This document shows positions 55,484-63,865 of a DNA stretch of 64,000 bases, piece by piece. Positions within the stretch are counted from its first letter, which is position 1; each line of letters begins with the position of its first letter. The position numbers and the translations under genes were made by a program. The DNA comes from Prevotella sp. (lineage in GTDB: Bacteria > Bacteroidota > Bacteroidia > Bacteroidales > Bacteroidaceae): contig JAILHK010000008.1 of assembly GCA_024695815.1 (NCBI GenBank), positions 28,836 to 92,835 on the forward strand, written 5' to 3'. The notes beneath the pieces were generated by a model that was given only the letters and a program-made list of their open reading frames with translations, ran no database searches and was not told the origin of the DNA.

Positions 55484-56584
55484 TTACACGTTGAATCTGA
55501 AGTGCATGATGTCACCGTCCTGCACCACGTACTCCTTACCCTCAACGCCCATCTTGCCAGCCTCGCGTACAGCAGCCTCTGAGCCATATTTCAGATAGTC
55601 CTCGTACTTGATAACCTCAGCACGGATAAAGCCCTTCTCGAAGTCGGTATGGATCACACCAGCACACTGAGGTGCCTTCCAGCCCTTCTTATAGGTCCAA
55701 GCCTTCACCTCCATCTCGCCGGCGGTGATAAAGGTTTCCAGGTTCAGCAGCGCATAGGCCTTCTTGATGAGTCGGTTCACGCCGCTCTCTTCCAAGCCCA
55801 GCTCCTCCAGGAACATCTGCTTGTCTTCGTAGCTCTCCAGCTCGGCAATGTCCTCTTCGGTCTTGGCAGCAATCACCATGGCCTCGGCACCTTCCTCCTT
55901 GGCCAGTGCCTCTACCTTCTTGGTGAAGTCGTTACCACTCTTAGCTTCAGCCTCGCCCACGTTGCACACGTAGAGCACGGGTTTAGACGTGAGCAGGAAC
56001 AGGTTGCGCGCGCACTCTTGCTCCTCTTTGCTGTCGAACTCCACGATACGGGCATTCTTTCCCTGCTCCAGCACCTCTTTATATGCCTTCAGCACGGTCA
56101 CTTCTACCTTTGCATCCTTATTACCGGCAGCGGCAGCCTTCTCGGTCTTGGCCAGTCGCGAGTCGATGGTCTCCAAGTCCTTCAGTTGCAGCTCGGTGTC
56201 AATGATTTCCTTATCGCGTATGGGGTCTATGCTACCATCTACGTGGGTGATGTTCTCGTCTTCAAAGCAGCGCAGCACGTGGATGATGGCATCGGTCTCG
56301 CGTATGTTGCCCAGGAACTTATTGCCCAGACCTTCGCCCTTAGAAGCACCCTTCACCAGTCCGGCGATGTCAACAATCTCGCAGGTGGCGGGCACAATAC
56401 GTCCCGGGTGTACCAGCTCTGCCAGTTTGGTCAGTCGTTCGTCGGGAACGGTAATCACGCCCACGTTGGGTTCAATTGTACAGAAAGGGAAGTTTGCTGC
56501 CTGAGCTTTAGCGCTCGACAGACAGTTGAAAAGTGTGGACTTGCCCACGTTAGGCAGTCCCACAATACCACATTTTAATGCCAT
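55484..56584 (-). CDS. ychF: YchF-family ATPase (OLA1)
   Basis: 366 residues, full length. P-loop 'GLPNVGKSTLFNCLS' (8-22), 'NFPFCTIEPNVGVITVPD', 'DIAGLVKGASKGEGLGNKFL', the ATP-specifying 'NVGE' motif in 'LYVCNVGEAEA', a coiled region (130-200) and the TGS end 'YVVQDGDIMHFRFNV'. A ribosome-associated ATPase. A -7 box sits 30 bases upstream in a repeated element. Confidence 0.96.
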   Translation of the reverse strand: MALKCGIVGLPNVGKSTLFNCLSSAKAQAANFPFCTIEPNVGVITVPDERLTKLAELVHPGRIVPATCEIVDIAGLVKGASKGEGLGNKFLGNIRETDAIIHVLRCFEDENITHVDGSIDPIRDKEIIDTELQLKDLETIDSRLAKTEKAAAAGNKDAKVEVTVLKAYKEVLEQGKNARIVEFDSKEEQECARNLFLLTSKPVLYVCNVGEAEAKSGNDFTKKVEALAKEEGAEAMVIAAKTEEDIAELESYEDKQMFLEELGLEESGVNRLIKKAYALLNLETFITAGEMEVKAWTYKKGWKAPQCAGVIHTDFEKGFIRAEVIKYEDYLKYGSEAAVREAGKMGVEGKEYVVQDGDIMHFRFNV

Positions 56585-56612
56585 TTTTTTCTATAAACGT
56601 TTATTTCTGAGT

Positions 56613-56756
56613 GCAAAGGTACGATTAAGTGAGCGAAAATGCAAATTTATTTGCAATTTTCCGAACGTGAGTACCTTCGGCGCAGCCAAAGGTGGCCGAA
56701 TAAGCGAGAAGAAAAGCAAAGAATTTATTCTTTTTTTGTCGAGCGTGAGTACCTTT
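56613..56756. repeat. dispersed promoter-bearing element, copy 1 (upstream of ychF)
   Basis: About 140 bases, nearly identical to 63540-63681. It is made of two related ~75-base halves that start AAAGGTACGA.TAAG and end GTGAGTACCTT, so each half has inverted ends. The first half holds GCAAATTTATTTGC. The outer edge supplies the -7 box TACCTTTG of ychF (56614-56621, minus). The rest of the gap up to 56927 holds only the promoter of the next gene. Confidence 0.88.
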
Positions 56757-56856
56757 ATAGAAGCTAAAGATACGAATAAGTGTTAAAGTGACACAATAAG
56801 CATTAAAGGAATGTTATCGTTGCATAATACTTATATGATTATTACCTTTTTTTTGC

Positions 56857-56864
56857 TACCTTTG
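56857..56864 (+). promoter_or_regulatory. promoter -7 element of the MORN-like gene
   Basis: TACCTTTG followed by CAG, 63 bases before the start codon at 56928. Confidence 0.6.
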
Positions 56865-56927
56865 CAGTTGAAAAGATTGTTAGGATTCAACCACAACCAA
56901 ATTTAACACTATAACAAACACGGGAAA

Positions 56928-57650
56928 ATGAATCAGTTCACGAAAATGAAACTGAGGCTTAAACGGGTATTTAATGGTGGCTTTAAAAGTCACCATTTAT
57001 ACGAAGGACCTTATTATGGCGGTAAGGCATCTTACTCCTACTATGTAGACAACGACAATATGCGCGTCTTCGATGGTCCTTTTCATCTTCGTCTAAGTAC
57101 GCTCAACCGTTATGCCAAGGAAGTTCAAAGCATGGCTCGAGGCAGCTTTATAGACGGTCTGAAGAATGGTAGTTGGTGCTATTTTTACAAGAGTGACCGC
57201 AGACGTATGAAGTTGAACGTAGAGTATGTCAAGGGTTTGATAGACGGAAAACTGCATTTTGAGACTTTCGACTCTGACAACATCAAGAATGTGCCTAAGC
57301 GCACCAGTCTCACATTCTTTGTTCATCATCGCCGATTGGTAGGCGAGATCAACGGTTTTCTGCATGGCTTCAGATTTCATGGCTTGCTCGACGAAGATGG
57401 TCGACCACACAATCTGTGGTCCTGCAACGTCTTCGACGAGTTCAATGGCGAATGGCGCGTTGTCGAAGAGTGGTATCACGGACGCCAGGTGAAGGCCGAA
57501 CGCCAGATGGTTACCTATGGTCGCAACGAGCGCGTAGATTCGAATATGTATCATCAACTCAATGAGCTGATCGACGATATAAATAACGTCATGTTGCCCA
57601 TTATGCAACATGGTTCACTGGGAGGTCTTGCTAACATCCCAGCTGTTTAA
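56928..57650 (+). CDS. hypothetical protein with MORN-like pattern
   Basis: 240 residues, no signal peptide or membrane segment, basic N-terminus. Several stretches follow the MORN/YwqK rhythm of glycine-turn beta strands: 'ARGSFIDGLKNGSWCYFYKS', 'VEYVKGLIDGKLHFETF', 'LVGEINGFLHGFRFHGLL', 'FNGEWRVVEEWYHGRQVKAE'. The C-terminus is helical. No family with a known role recognised. It has its own promoter and terminator and stands alone between ychF and polA. Confidence 0.75.
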   Translation: MNQFTKMKLRLKRVFNGGFKSHHLYEGPYYGGKASYSYYVDNDNMRVFDGPFHLRLSTLNRYAKEVQSMARGSFIDGLKNGSWCYFYKSDRRRMKLNVEYVKGLIDGKLHFETFDSDNIKNVPKRTSLTFFVHHRRLVGEINGFLHGFRFHGLLDEDGRPHNLWSCNVFDEFNGEWRVVEEWYHGRQVKAERQMVTYGRNERVDSNMYHQLNELIDDINNVMLPIMQHGSLGGLANIPAV

Positions 57651-57676
57651 TACTTTATTATTACTATTTTTTCATT

Positions 57677-57715
57677 AGTGGGCGTCCTCAGTTGATGATC
57701 GCGCCCACTTTTTTT
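57677..57715 (+). terminator. terminator of the MORN-like gene
   Basis: AGTGGGCG/CGCCCACT stem with a 17-base loop, followed by TTTTTTTG; 27 bases after the stop codon and convergent with polA. Confidence 0.85.
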
Positions 57716-57755
57716 GTATGCTTAGTGTGCCTCTTTTGTATGCTTAGTGTGCCTC
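57712..57755. repeat. perfect 22-bp tandem duplication at the polA stop codon
   Basis: Two identical 22-base copies (57712-57733 and 57734-57755) that begin TTTTGTATGCTTAG. The second copy contains the polA stop codon and last codons; the first lies just outside the gene. Confidence 0.9.
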
Positions 57756-60512
57756 GAGCCAGTTTTTGCCAAAACCCGAGTCGGCCACCAGTGGCACGTC
57801 CAGACTCATGGCGTGCTGCATCTCTTCCAGCACGATGCGCTCCACCAGCTCCTTCTCCTTGGGATACACGCTGAAGTTCAGTTCGTCGTGCACCTGCAGT
57901 ATCATCTTGCTCTTGATGCCTTCGGCCTTGAAGCGCTGGAAGATGCGTATCATTGCCACCTTGATAATGTCGGCTGCCGTACCCTGGATGGGGGCGTTGA
58001 TGGCGTTGCGCTCGGCAAAGCCTCGTACCACAGCGTTCTGCGAGTTGATGTCTGGCAGATAGCGGCGACGACCGAATAGGGTAGTGACGTAGCCCTGCTG
58101 GCGGGCCACCTCCTTCGACTGCTCCATGTACTGTTGCACCTGTGGGAAGGTGTCGAAATAGCCGTCTATCAGCATCTTAGCTTCCTCGCGAGGAATGTCG
58201 AGTCGTTCGGCCAGTCCGAACACGGTGATGCCGTAGATGATGCCGAAGTTGGCGCGTTTCGACTTGGTTCGCTCGTCGCGACTGACCTCCTCGATAGGCT
58301 TTTTATAGATGTTGGCTGCGGTGGCAGCATGCAGGTCTTTTCCGTTTTTAAACACCTCGATCATGTGTTCGTCTTTCGACAGATGTGCCATCACGCGCAG
58401 TTCTATCTGACTATAGTCTGCCGAGAAGAACAGACATCCAGGTTCTGGTATGAAAGCCTTTCTGATCTCTTTGCCGTCTTCGCCGCGAATGGGAATATTC
58501 TGCAGGTTAGGGTCCGACGACGAGAGGCGTCCGGTGGCTGTCACCGTCTGATTAAACGACGTATGGATATGTCCTGTGCGTGGGTTTATCAGCTTTGGCA
58601 GCGCCTCGATATAGGTGCCTACCAACTTCTTCAACCCTCTGTGTTCCAGGATGTCTGCCACAATCTCGTGCTTGTTCTTCAGCTGTTGCAGCACCTCTTC
58701 ACTGGTCACGTACTGTCCAGTCTTGGTCTTCTTGGCCTTCTCTACAATCTTCAGCTTGTCGAACAATATCTCGCCCACCTGTTTTGGCGAGGCAATATTA
58801 AACTGCTGGCCAGCCAGTTCGTAGATGCGCGCCTCGATGGTGGCCATGCGTTCGTTCAGTGCCTTCGCCGTTTCCTGCAGCGAGTCGGTGTCCAGGCATA
58901 CGCCGTTCATTTCCATCTCTGCCAGTACCGGCATCAGTGGCATCTCTATCTCGTAGAACAGTTCCTCGCAGTGGTGTTCTTTCAGCAGACCCTCCAGCTT
59001 GTTTTTCAGTTGCAACGTGATGTCGGCATCCTCGCAGGCATATTCATAAATCTGTTGTGGGGTCAGGTCGCGCATAGACCGTTGGTTCTTTCCCTTCGGT
59101 CCTATCAGTTCTTCTATATGCACCGTCTGGTAGTTCAACAACGTCTCGGCCATATAGTCCATGTTGTGATGCAACTCAGGTTGGATGAGGTAGTGCGCAA
59201 TCATCGTGTCCCACATCTGACCGTCCAGATGCACGTCGTAGTTTCTCAACACCTCGAGGTCGTACTTCAAATTTTGACCGATTTTCAAAATCGAAGGGTC
59301 TTCATAGACCGGTTTAAATATGTTAACAATTCGCAACGCTTCTTCACGTTTAGCAGGAATGGGCACATAAAAGGCCTCATGTTCGGTCACGGCGAAGCTC
59401 AAACCCACCAATTCGGCGTCGATGGCCGAGGTCGAAGTGGTCTCTGTGTCTAGACAAAGAATTTGTTTTGTCCTAAATAAATCACAGAGATTTTTTAAAT
59501 CCTCCTCATTTTCAACGAGTTTGTAGTTGTGGGCTACCGTTTTAACGGTCTCAAAACTCGAAAATTTTGGAGTTTCCGTCCCCTCGGTTGCAAATTCTTC
59601 AAAGAGAGAAAGCTGCGAATTATCAGATTTTGGCTTCTTTTCAACTTTTTTAAGAACTCGTTGTGTCAGTGCCTTAAACTCCAGTTCGGTGAACAGTTCG
59701 CTGAGTTTCTCCTCGTCGGGTTGCTGCAGTTGCAGTTCGTCGAGATTCAAGTCGATGGGTACGTCGGTGCGGATGGTGGCCAGGAAATAGCTCATCTTGA
59801 TATCGTCCACATGTTCCTCTACCTTTTTCTTCAGCGCCCCTTTCAGTTCGTTGGTCCTGGCCAACAGCAGTTCCACGCTGCCAAAGTCGGCAATGATCTT
59901 GGCAGCTGTTTTTTCGCCCACGCCCGGACAACCGGGGAAGTTGTCGGCCGAGTCGCCCATCAGTGCCAGCAAGTCTATGATTTGCGTCGTGTTTTCGATG
60001 CCATATTTCTGGCATACCTCGTTAGGGCCCAGCACCTCGTAGCCGCCACCATGGCGTGGACGGAAGATTTTGGTGCGCTCGCTCACCAACTGTCCGTAGT
60101 CCTTATCGGGTGTCAGCATGAAAGTCTCTATATTTTCGATAGAATCGGCCTTTTTTGCTAGTGTGCCAATCACATCGTCGGCCTCGAAACCGTCCACCTG
60201 CAGCACCGGTATGCGGTAGGCCGCCAACAGGTCTTTGATGATGGGCACCGCCTTGCGGATATCCTCGGGGGTAGCTTCGCGCTGTGCTTTATAGGCGGGG
60301 AACGCCTCGCTGCGGAAGGTCAGTCCGTGGGGGTCGAAGGCCACACCCAGGTATTTGGGTTGCTCTTTCTCTATCACTTCTTGCAGGGTGTTCACAAAGC
60401 CAATGATGGCCGATGTGTTCAGACCTTTGGAGTTGATGCGTGGGTTTTTGATGAATGCGTAGTACGACCTGTAAATAAGGGCGTATGCATCTAAAAGAAA
60501 CAGTTTCTCCAT
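57744..60512 (-). CDS. polA: DNA polymerase I
   Basis: 922 residues. 5'-3' exonuclease (1-290; 'LFLLDAYALIYRSYYAF', 'GDSADNFPGCPGVGEKTAAKII'). 3'-5' exonuclease (about 325-510) with an intact DxE in 'LCLDTETTS', so proofreading is probably active. Polymerase (about 560-922) with 'FFSADYSQIELRVMAHLS', 'RTKSKRANFGIIYG' and 'MILQVHDELNF'. Acts in repair and Okazaki-fragment processing. A 22-bp duplication overlaps the stop codon. Confidence 0.98.
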   Translation of the reverse strand: MEKLFLLDAYALIYRSYYAFIKNPRINSKGLNTSAIIGFVNTLQEVIEKEQPKYLGVAFDPHGLTFRSEAFPAYKAQREATPEDIRKAVPIIKDLLAAYRIPVLQVDGFEADDVIGTLAKKADSIENIETFMLTPDKDYGQLVSERTKIFRPRHGGGYEVLGPNEVCQKYGIENTTQIIDLLALMGDSADNFPGCPGVGEKTAAKIIADFGSVELLLARTNELKGALKKKVEEHVDDIKMSYFLATIRTDVPIDLNLDELQLQQPDEEKLSELFTELEFKALTQRVLKKVEKKPKSDNSQLSLFEEFATEGTETPKFSSFETVKTVAHNYKLVENEEDLKNLCDLFRTKQILCLDTETTSTSAIDAELVGLSFAVTEHEAFYVPIPAKREEALRIVNIFKPVYEDPSILKIGQNLKYDLEVLRNYDVHLDGQMWDTMIAHYLIQPELHHNMDYMAETLLNYQTVHIEELIGPKGKNQRSMRDLTPQQIYEYACEDADITLQLKNKLEGLLKEHHCEELFYEIEMPLMPVLAEMEMNGVCLDTDSLQETAKALNERMATIEARIYELAGQQFNIASPKQVGEILFDKLKIVEKAKKTKTGQYVTSEEVLQQLKNKHEIVADILEHRGLKKLVGTYIEALPKLINPRTGHIHTSFNQTVTATGRLSSSDPNLQNIPIRGEDGKEIRKAFIPEPGCLFFSADYSQIELRVMAHLSKDEHMIEVFKNGKDLHAATAANIYKKPIEEVSRDERTKSKRANFGIIYGITVFGLAERLDIPREEAKMLIDGYFDTFPQVQQYMEQSKEVARQQGYVTTLFGRRRYLPDINSQNAVVRGFAERNAINAPIQGTAADIIKVAMIRIFQRFKAEGIKSKMILQVHDELNFSVYPKEKELVERIVLEEMQHAMSLDVPLVADSGFGKNWLEAH

Positions 60513-60549
60513 GTATATTTCAGATTTTTCGGTAAAATTACTAAAAAAA

Positions 60550-60581
60550 TTGGTATTACTCCGATATTTTCAGTAATTTTG
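60550..60581 (+). promoter_or_regulatory. promoter of the polyprenyl synthase gene
   Basis: TTG at 60550 and -7 box TAATTTTG at 60574-60581 with a 21-base spacer; 17 bases before the start codon. Confidence 0.55.
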
Positions 60582-60598
60582 TCTCAAAATTATTCATA

Positions 60599-61576
60599 AT
60601 GGACTATCTATCGTTAATCAAACGACCTATCGAGTCGGAACTAAACGAGTTTATTGCGCTCTTCGAGCAGTCTTTGAGTCATGAGGATGAGTTGCTTTCC
60701 GAGGTGCTGTCGCACATCAAACAGCGCGGTGGCAAGCGCATGCGCCCCATGCTGCTGATGCTGTTGGCAAAGAACTACGGCAGCGTGACGGACGTGACGC
60801 TGAACTCAGCCATCGGTCTGGAACTGCTGCACACGGCCTCGCTGGTTCACGACGACGTGGTTGACGAGAGTGAGGAGCGCCGCGGACAGGCCTCGGTGAA
60901 TGCCACCTATAACAATAAGGCTGCTGTGCTGGTGGGCGATTTTATCCTTTCCACCGCACTGCTGAAGGTGTCGTTCACCAACAACCAGCGTATCATCGAG
61001 ACGCTGGCAGAGTTGGGTAGGGTGCTGGCCTCGGGCGAGATTCTGCAGTTGCAGAACATCAAAAACGAGGATATCTCAGAGGATGTCTATTATCAGGTGA
61101 TAGAACAGAAGACAGCGGTGCTCTTTGCCGCCTGTTCATCGATAGGTGCGCTCTCTGCCGGTGCCTCTGACCAGGAGGTAGAGAAGGCTCGCCAGTTTGG
61201 TCATGACCTGGGCATTATGTTCCAGATTCGCGACGATATCTTCGACTACTACGACTCGAAGGAGATTGGTAAGCCTACGGGCAATGATATGACGGAGGGT
61301 AAGCTGACGCTGCCCGTGATCTATGCCTTGCAGCATTCGCCCTTTGACTCGATGATGACGCTGGCCAAGAAGGTGAAGGCGGGCACTATCAATCCCGATG
61401 AAATCGCCGTCTTGGTAGAGTTTACGAAGCAGCAGGGTGGTATAGAATATGCCGAGAAATGTATGGAGGACTACCACCGCAAGGCGCAACAGTATGTGGA
61501 TACCTGTGTCAAGGACCCCACGATAGCCACGGCTCTCACCGCCTATCTAGACTATGTTATTCAGAGAAGAAAATAG
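60599..61576 (+). CDS. polyprenyl diphosphate synthase
   Basis: 325 residues. First Asp-rich motif in 'LVHDDVVDESEER' (about 81-93), 'GGKRMRPMLLMLLAKNYG', second Asp-rich motif in 'QIRDDIFDYYDSKEIGKPTGND' (about 208). It adds isopentenyl units to an allylic diphosphate. The small residues before the first motif ('HTASLVHDD') fit a long-chain product for the menaquinone side chain, as in IspB; exact chain length is not readable. Confidence 0.94.
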   Translation: MDYLSLIKRPIESELNEFIALFEQSLSHEDELLSEVLSHIKQRGGKRMRPMLLMLLAKNYGSVTDVTLNSAIGLELLHTASLVHDDVVDESEERRGQASVNATYNNKAAVLVGDFILSTALLKVSFTNNQRIIETLAELGRVLASGEILQLQNIKNEDISEDVYYQVIEQKTAVLFAACSSIGALSAGASDQEVEKARQFGHDLGIMFQIRDDIFDYYDSKEIGKPTGNDMTEGKLTLPVIYALQHSPFDSMMTLAKKVKAGTINPDEIAVLVEFTKQQGGIEYAEKCMEDYHRKAQQYVDTCVKDPTIATALTAYLDYVIQRRK

Positions 61577-61577
61577 G

Positions 61578-61604
61578 AAAAAGTTTCTAACTGAGAAACT
61601 TTTT
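61578..61604 (+). terminator. terminator of the polyprenyl synthase gene
   Basis: AAAAAGTTTCT/AGAAACTTTTT, 11-bp stem with a 5-base loop, directly at the stop codon; its descending arm supplies the T-run. Confidence 0.75.
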
Positions 61605-61741
61605 AAGTGAGAAGTGAGAAGTGTTACTAAGTGGGAAGTGAAAAGTGAGAGGTGAGAAGTATTATTAGTACTACTCACCTCTCATCTTATGTATAAAGCC
61701 CAAAAGTGTAATTACACTTCTCACCTCTCACTTCTCACTTA
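61605..61741. repeat. inverted GTGAGAAGTGA repeats between convergent genes
   Basis: The left arm has several tandem variants of AGTGAGAAGTGA; the right arm (CACTTCTCACCTCTCACTT...) is its reverse complement over about 26 bases with two mismatches. Together they can form a long hairpin between the polyprenyl synthase and deoC. Same family as 34187-34216. Confidence 0.85.
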
Positions 61742-61749
61742 AAAGGCGC

Positions 61750-62640
61750 TTAGAAGAATTTCACCTCTTCGCCTACCACCTCGCTCAGCAGCAGGTTGGC
61801 CAGACGACTGGTACCCATGCGGAACCACTTGTTGGTGAGCCATTTCTCGCCAAGAACCTCTTTTACAATGGTGTAGTAGATCAGTGCATCCATCACGCTG
61901 TTAAGGCCGCCAGCGGGCTTAAAACCAATCTGTATGCCGGTCTTATCATAGTACTCTTTGATAGCCTGACACATCACGTAGGCAGCCTCGGGGGTAGCGG
62001 CGGGCTCCAGCTTGCCTGTAGAGGTCTTGATATAGTCGGCACCGCCATACATCGACAGCAGTGAGGCAATCTTGATGTTCTTGGCCGTCTTCAGACAACC
62101 AGTCTCCAGAATCACCTTCATGGCCTGTTCGCCGCAGGCCTCCTTCTGTTGCTGAACCTCATCGACCACGGTGTCGTAGTCGCCCTCCAGGAAGGCACCC
62201 ACGTTCATCACGATATCTATCTCGGTGGCACCGTCTTTTACGGCCAGCGAGGTCTCTACGGTCTTCACCTCTATCAGCGACTGACTGCTAGGGAAGCTGC
62301 CTGATACGCAGGCTACCTCGACACCCTCTACCTCGAGTGTCTCGCTGACGGTCTTGGCAAACTTAGGATAAACGCAGATGGTGGCTACATGGGGTAGGTC
62401 AGGGTACTGCTCTTCAAACTGGTTCACCTTCTCTGTGAAGGCCATCACCGACGTCTCGCTGTCGGTGGTCTTCAGGGTTGTCAGTTCCACGCTTCCCATC
62501 AGGAATTTCTTCACTTCGTGTGTATCGTTCAGGGGCACCTTTTCGGCGATGATCGTCTTCACAGCCTCACGTACTTCCTCGTCGGTGATGTCGAGGTTAT
62601 ACTGGCTCAGCACTTGTTCAATTTTGTTCTTTTCTTCCAT
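61750..62640 (-). CDS. deoC: deoxyribose-phosphate aldolase
   Basis: 296 residues, the longer DeoC form. The Schiff-base Lys is in 'ADYIKTSTGKLEPAATPEAAYVM' (about 198-220); 'TEIDIVMNVGAFLEGDYDTV' and 'MKVILETGCL' are further active-site blocks; 'GFKPAGGLNSVMDAL' holds the second conserved Lys. It splits deoxyribose 5-phosphate into glyceraldehyde 3-phosphate and acetaldehyde. The MazG-like gene ends 5 bases upstream of its start. Confidence 0.95.
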   Translation of the reverse strand: MEEKNKIEQVLSQYNLDITDEEVREAVKTIIAEKVPLNDTHEVKKFLMGSVELTTLKTTDSETSVMAFTEKVNQFEEQYPDLPHVATICVYPKFAKTVSETLEVEGVEVACVSGSFPSSQSLIEVKTVETSLAVKDGATEIDIVMNVGAFLEGDYDTVVDEVQQQKEACGEQAMKVILETGCLKTAKNIKIASLLSMYGGADYIKTSTGKLEPAATPEAAYVMCQAIKEYYDKTGIQIGFKPAGGLNSVMDALIYYTIVKEVLGEKWLTNKWFRMGTSRLANLLLSEVVGEEVKFF

Positions 62641-62645
62641 AGTTG

Positions 62646-62993
62646 TTATGCTTTAAGTTTAGGGTTACATATATGTCTTGTTGCGTCTCTTTTTGTCTTT
62701 TTATCGATAGACTTCTGTAGCTCTTCGGTTAGGTCCACACCCGTCTGGTTGGCCAGGCATAGCAGCACCCACAGCACGTCGGCCATCTCTTCGCCCAGAG
62801 CCTCGCGGCCGTTGTCGGCAGCCCTTGGATCATCCTTTTTCCACGACTGTTCGCCGTAGCGTCGGCTGATGACGCGTGCCAGTTCGCCCACCTCTTCGGT
62901 CAGCACCGCCATGTTGGTCATCTCGGCAAAGTACTTCACGCCATACGTCTTTATCCATCTGTCCACAGTCTCCTGTGCTTCTTCTATCGTCAT
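62646..62993 (-). CDS. MazG-like nucleotide pyrophosphohydrolase
   Basis: 115 residues. 'NMAVLTEEVGELARVISRRYGEQ' carries the EExxE metal motif and 'EALGEEMADVLWVLLCLANQTGVDL' the second ExxD motif of the all-alpha NTP pyrophosphatase fold. It probably degrades non-canonical nucleotides. Operon with deoC downstream (5 bases). Confidence 0.92.
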   Translation of the reverse strand: MTIEEAQETVDRWIKTYGVKYFAEMTNMAVLTEEVGELARVISRRYGEQSWKKDDPRAADNGREALGEEMADVLWVLLCLANQTGVDLTEELQKSIDKKTKRDATRHICNPKLKA

Positions 62994-63016
62994 GCCTCTT
63001 GCTTTTTTATTATATC

Positions 63017-63080
63017 TCCCTCTCCTTCTTTCTGAGGAAAGCGCCCCTTTGGGTCGAGCGGGGAGAGGGCCGGGGTGAGG
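63017..63080. repeat. REP-like element with CCCTCTCC/GGAGAGGG arms
   Basis: Arms CCCTCTCC (63018) and GGAGAGGG (63062) flank 36 bases; the right side continues CCGGGGTGAGG. This combination is a pattern I know from dispersed intergenic repeats of several bacterial groups. It lies between the MazG-like and dtd genes; the 83-residue ORF over it is not a gene. Confidence 0.65.
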
Positions 63081-63083
63081 TCT

Positions 63084-63536
63084 TCACTCCTTGTTCTTTG
63101 TATCCATACAGATGGTCACCGGCCCGTCGTTCAGCAGTTCCACCTTCATATCGGCGCCAAATTCGCCCGTGCCGCATGGTTTTCCCATCTCGTTGCTCAA
63201 CTTCTTGCAGAAAAGCTCGTAGAGCGGCACGCTGACCTCGTGCCTTGCTGCTCTCAACCACGAGGGCCGATTTCCCTTCTTGTAGCTTGCAAACAGCGTA
63301 AACTGGCTCACTACGAGGGCTTCGCCGCCCGTCTCCATGATAGAACGGTTCATCACCCCGTTTTCGTCGTCAAAAACGCGCAGGCCTACCACCTTGCGTA
63401 CCAGCCAATCTACATCCTCTTCGGTATCCTCTTCGCAGACGCCCAACAGGATCAGATAGCCTTTGCCTATACTCGATTTCACGGCCCCATTGATGGTTAC
63501 TGAGGCGTGGCTAACGCGTTGAATTACAATTCTCAT
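63084..63536 (-). CDS. dtd: D-aminoacyl-tRNA deacylase
   Basis: 150 residues. 'MRIVIQRVSHASVTING' N-terminus, catalytic block 'ALVVSQFTLFASYKKGNRPSW' (SQFTL) and 'LLNDGPVTICMDTK' (Gly-cisPro region as GP) match Dtd. It removes D-amino acids from tRNA. Its -7 box ends 5 bases upstream of the start codon, so the mRNA would begin at or next to the AUG. Confidence 0.95.
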   Translation of the reverse strand: MRIVIQRVSHASVTINGAVKSSIGKGYLILLGVCEEDTEEDVDWLVRKVVGLRVFDDENGVMNRSIMETGGEALVVSQFTLFASYKKGNRPSWLRAARHEVSVPLYELFCKKLSNEMGKPCGTGEFGADMKVELLNDGPVTICMDTKNKE

Positions 63537-63539
63537 GCT

Positions 63540-63681
63540 GCAAAGGTACGATTAAGTGAGCGAAAATGCAAATTTATTTGCAATTTTCCGAACGTGAGTA
63601 CCTTCGGCGCTGCCAAAGGTACGAATAAGCGAGAACAAAAACAAAGAATTTATTCTTTTTTTTCCGAACGTGAGTACCTTT
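63540..63681. repeat. dispersed promoter-bearing element, copy 2 (upstream of dtd)
   Basis: Second copy of the element at 56613-56756, with the same two halves and the same orientation relative to a minus-strand gene. Its outer edge gives the dtd -7 box (63541-63548). Confidence 0.88.
63541..63548 (-). promoter_or_regulatory. promoter -7 element of dtd
   Basis: TACCTTTG followed by CAG on the minus strand; only 4 bases separate it from the start codon at 63536. Confidence 0.6.
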
Positions 63682-63702
63682 CATTTTTACTGCTATTCCT
63701 TT

Positions 63703-63856
63703 GCAATAGCATCCGAATAGTGCCGCAATACCAGCCGTTTTGCACCCTTATACTTCCGCTTTCGTGTTGCAATACTTACCCTTTTGCTTTCAATCTAGCC
63801 CCTAGACGAGTCAATTCTAGCCCCTGGACGAGTCAATTCTAGCCCCTAGAACAGTG
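63703..63856. repeat. 22-bp-periodic array (7 units) next to the IS3-type element
   Basis: Units in exact 22-base register start at 63703, 63725, 63747, 63769, 63791, 63813 and 63835. Units 1, 2 and 4 start GCAATA; units 5-7 carry TCTAGccc(C/T)... forms ending CTAGA or CTGGA. The order (GCAATA units, then TCTAG units) and the phase of these cores match the array at 26809. The IS3-type end begins 10 bases later. No gene lies in 63549-63902. Confidence 0.85.
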
Positions 63857-63865
63857 CAATTGAAG

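Noticed and set aside
63010-63261. 83-residue ORF overlapping the dtd 3' end
   Set aside because: Out-of-frame shadow covering a REP-like repeat; no conserved features.
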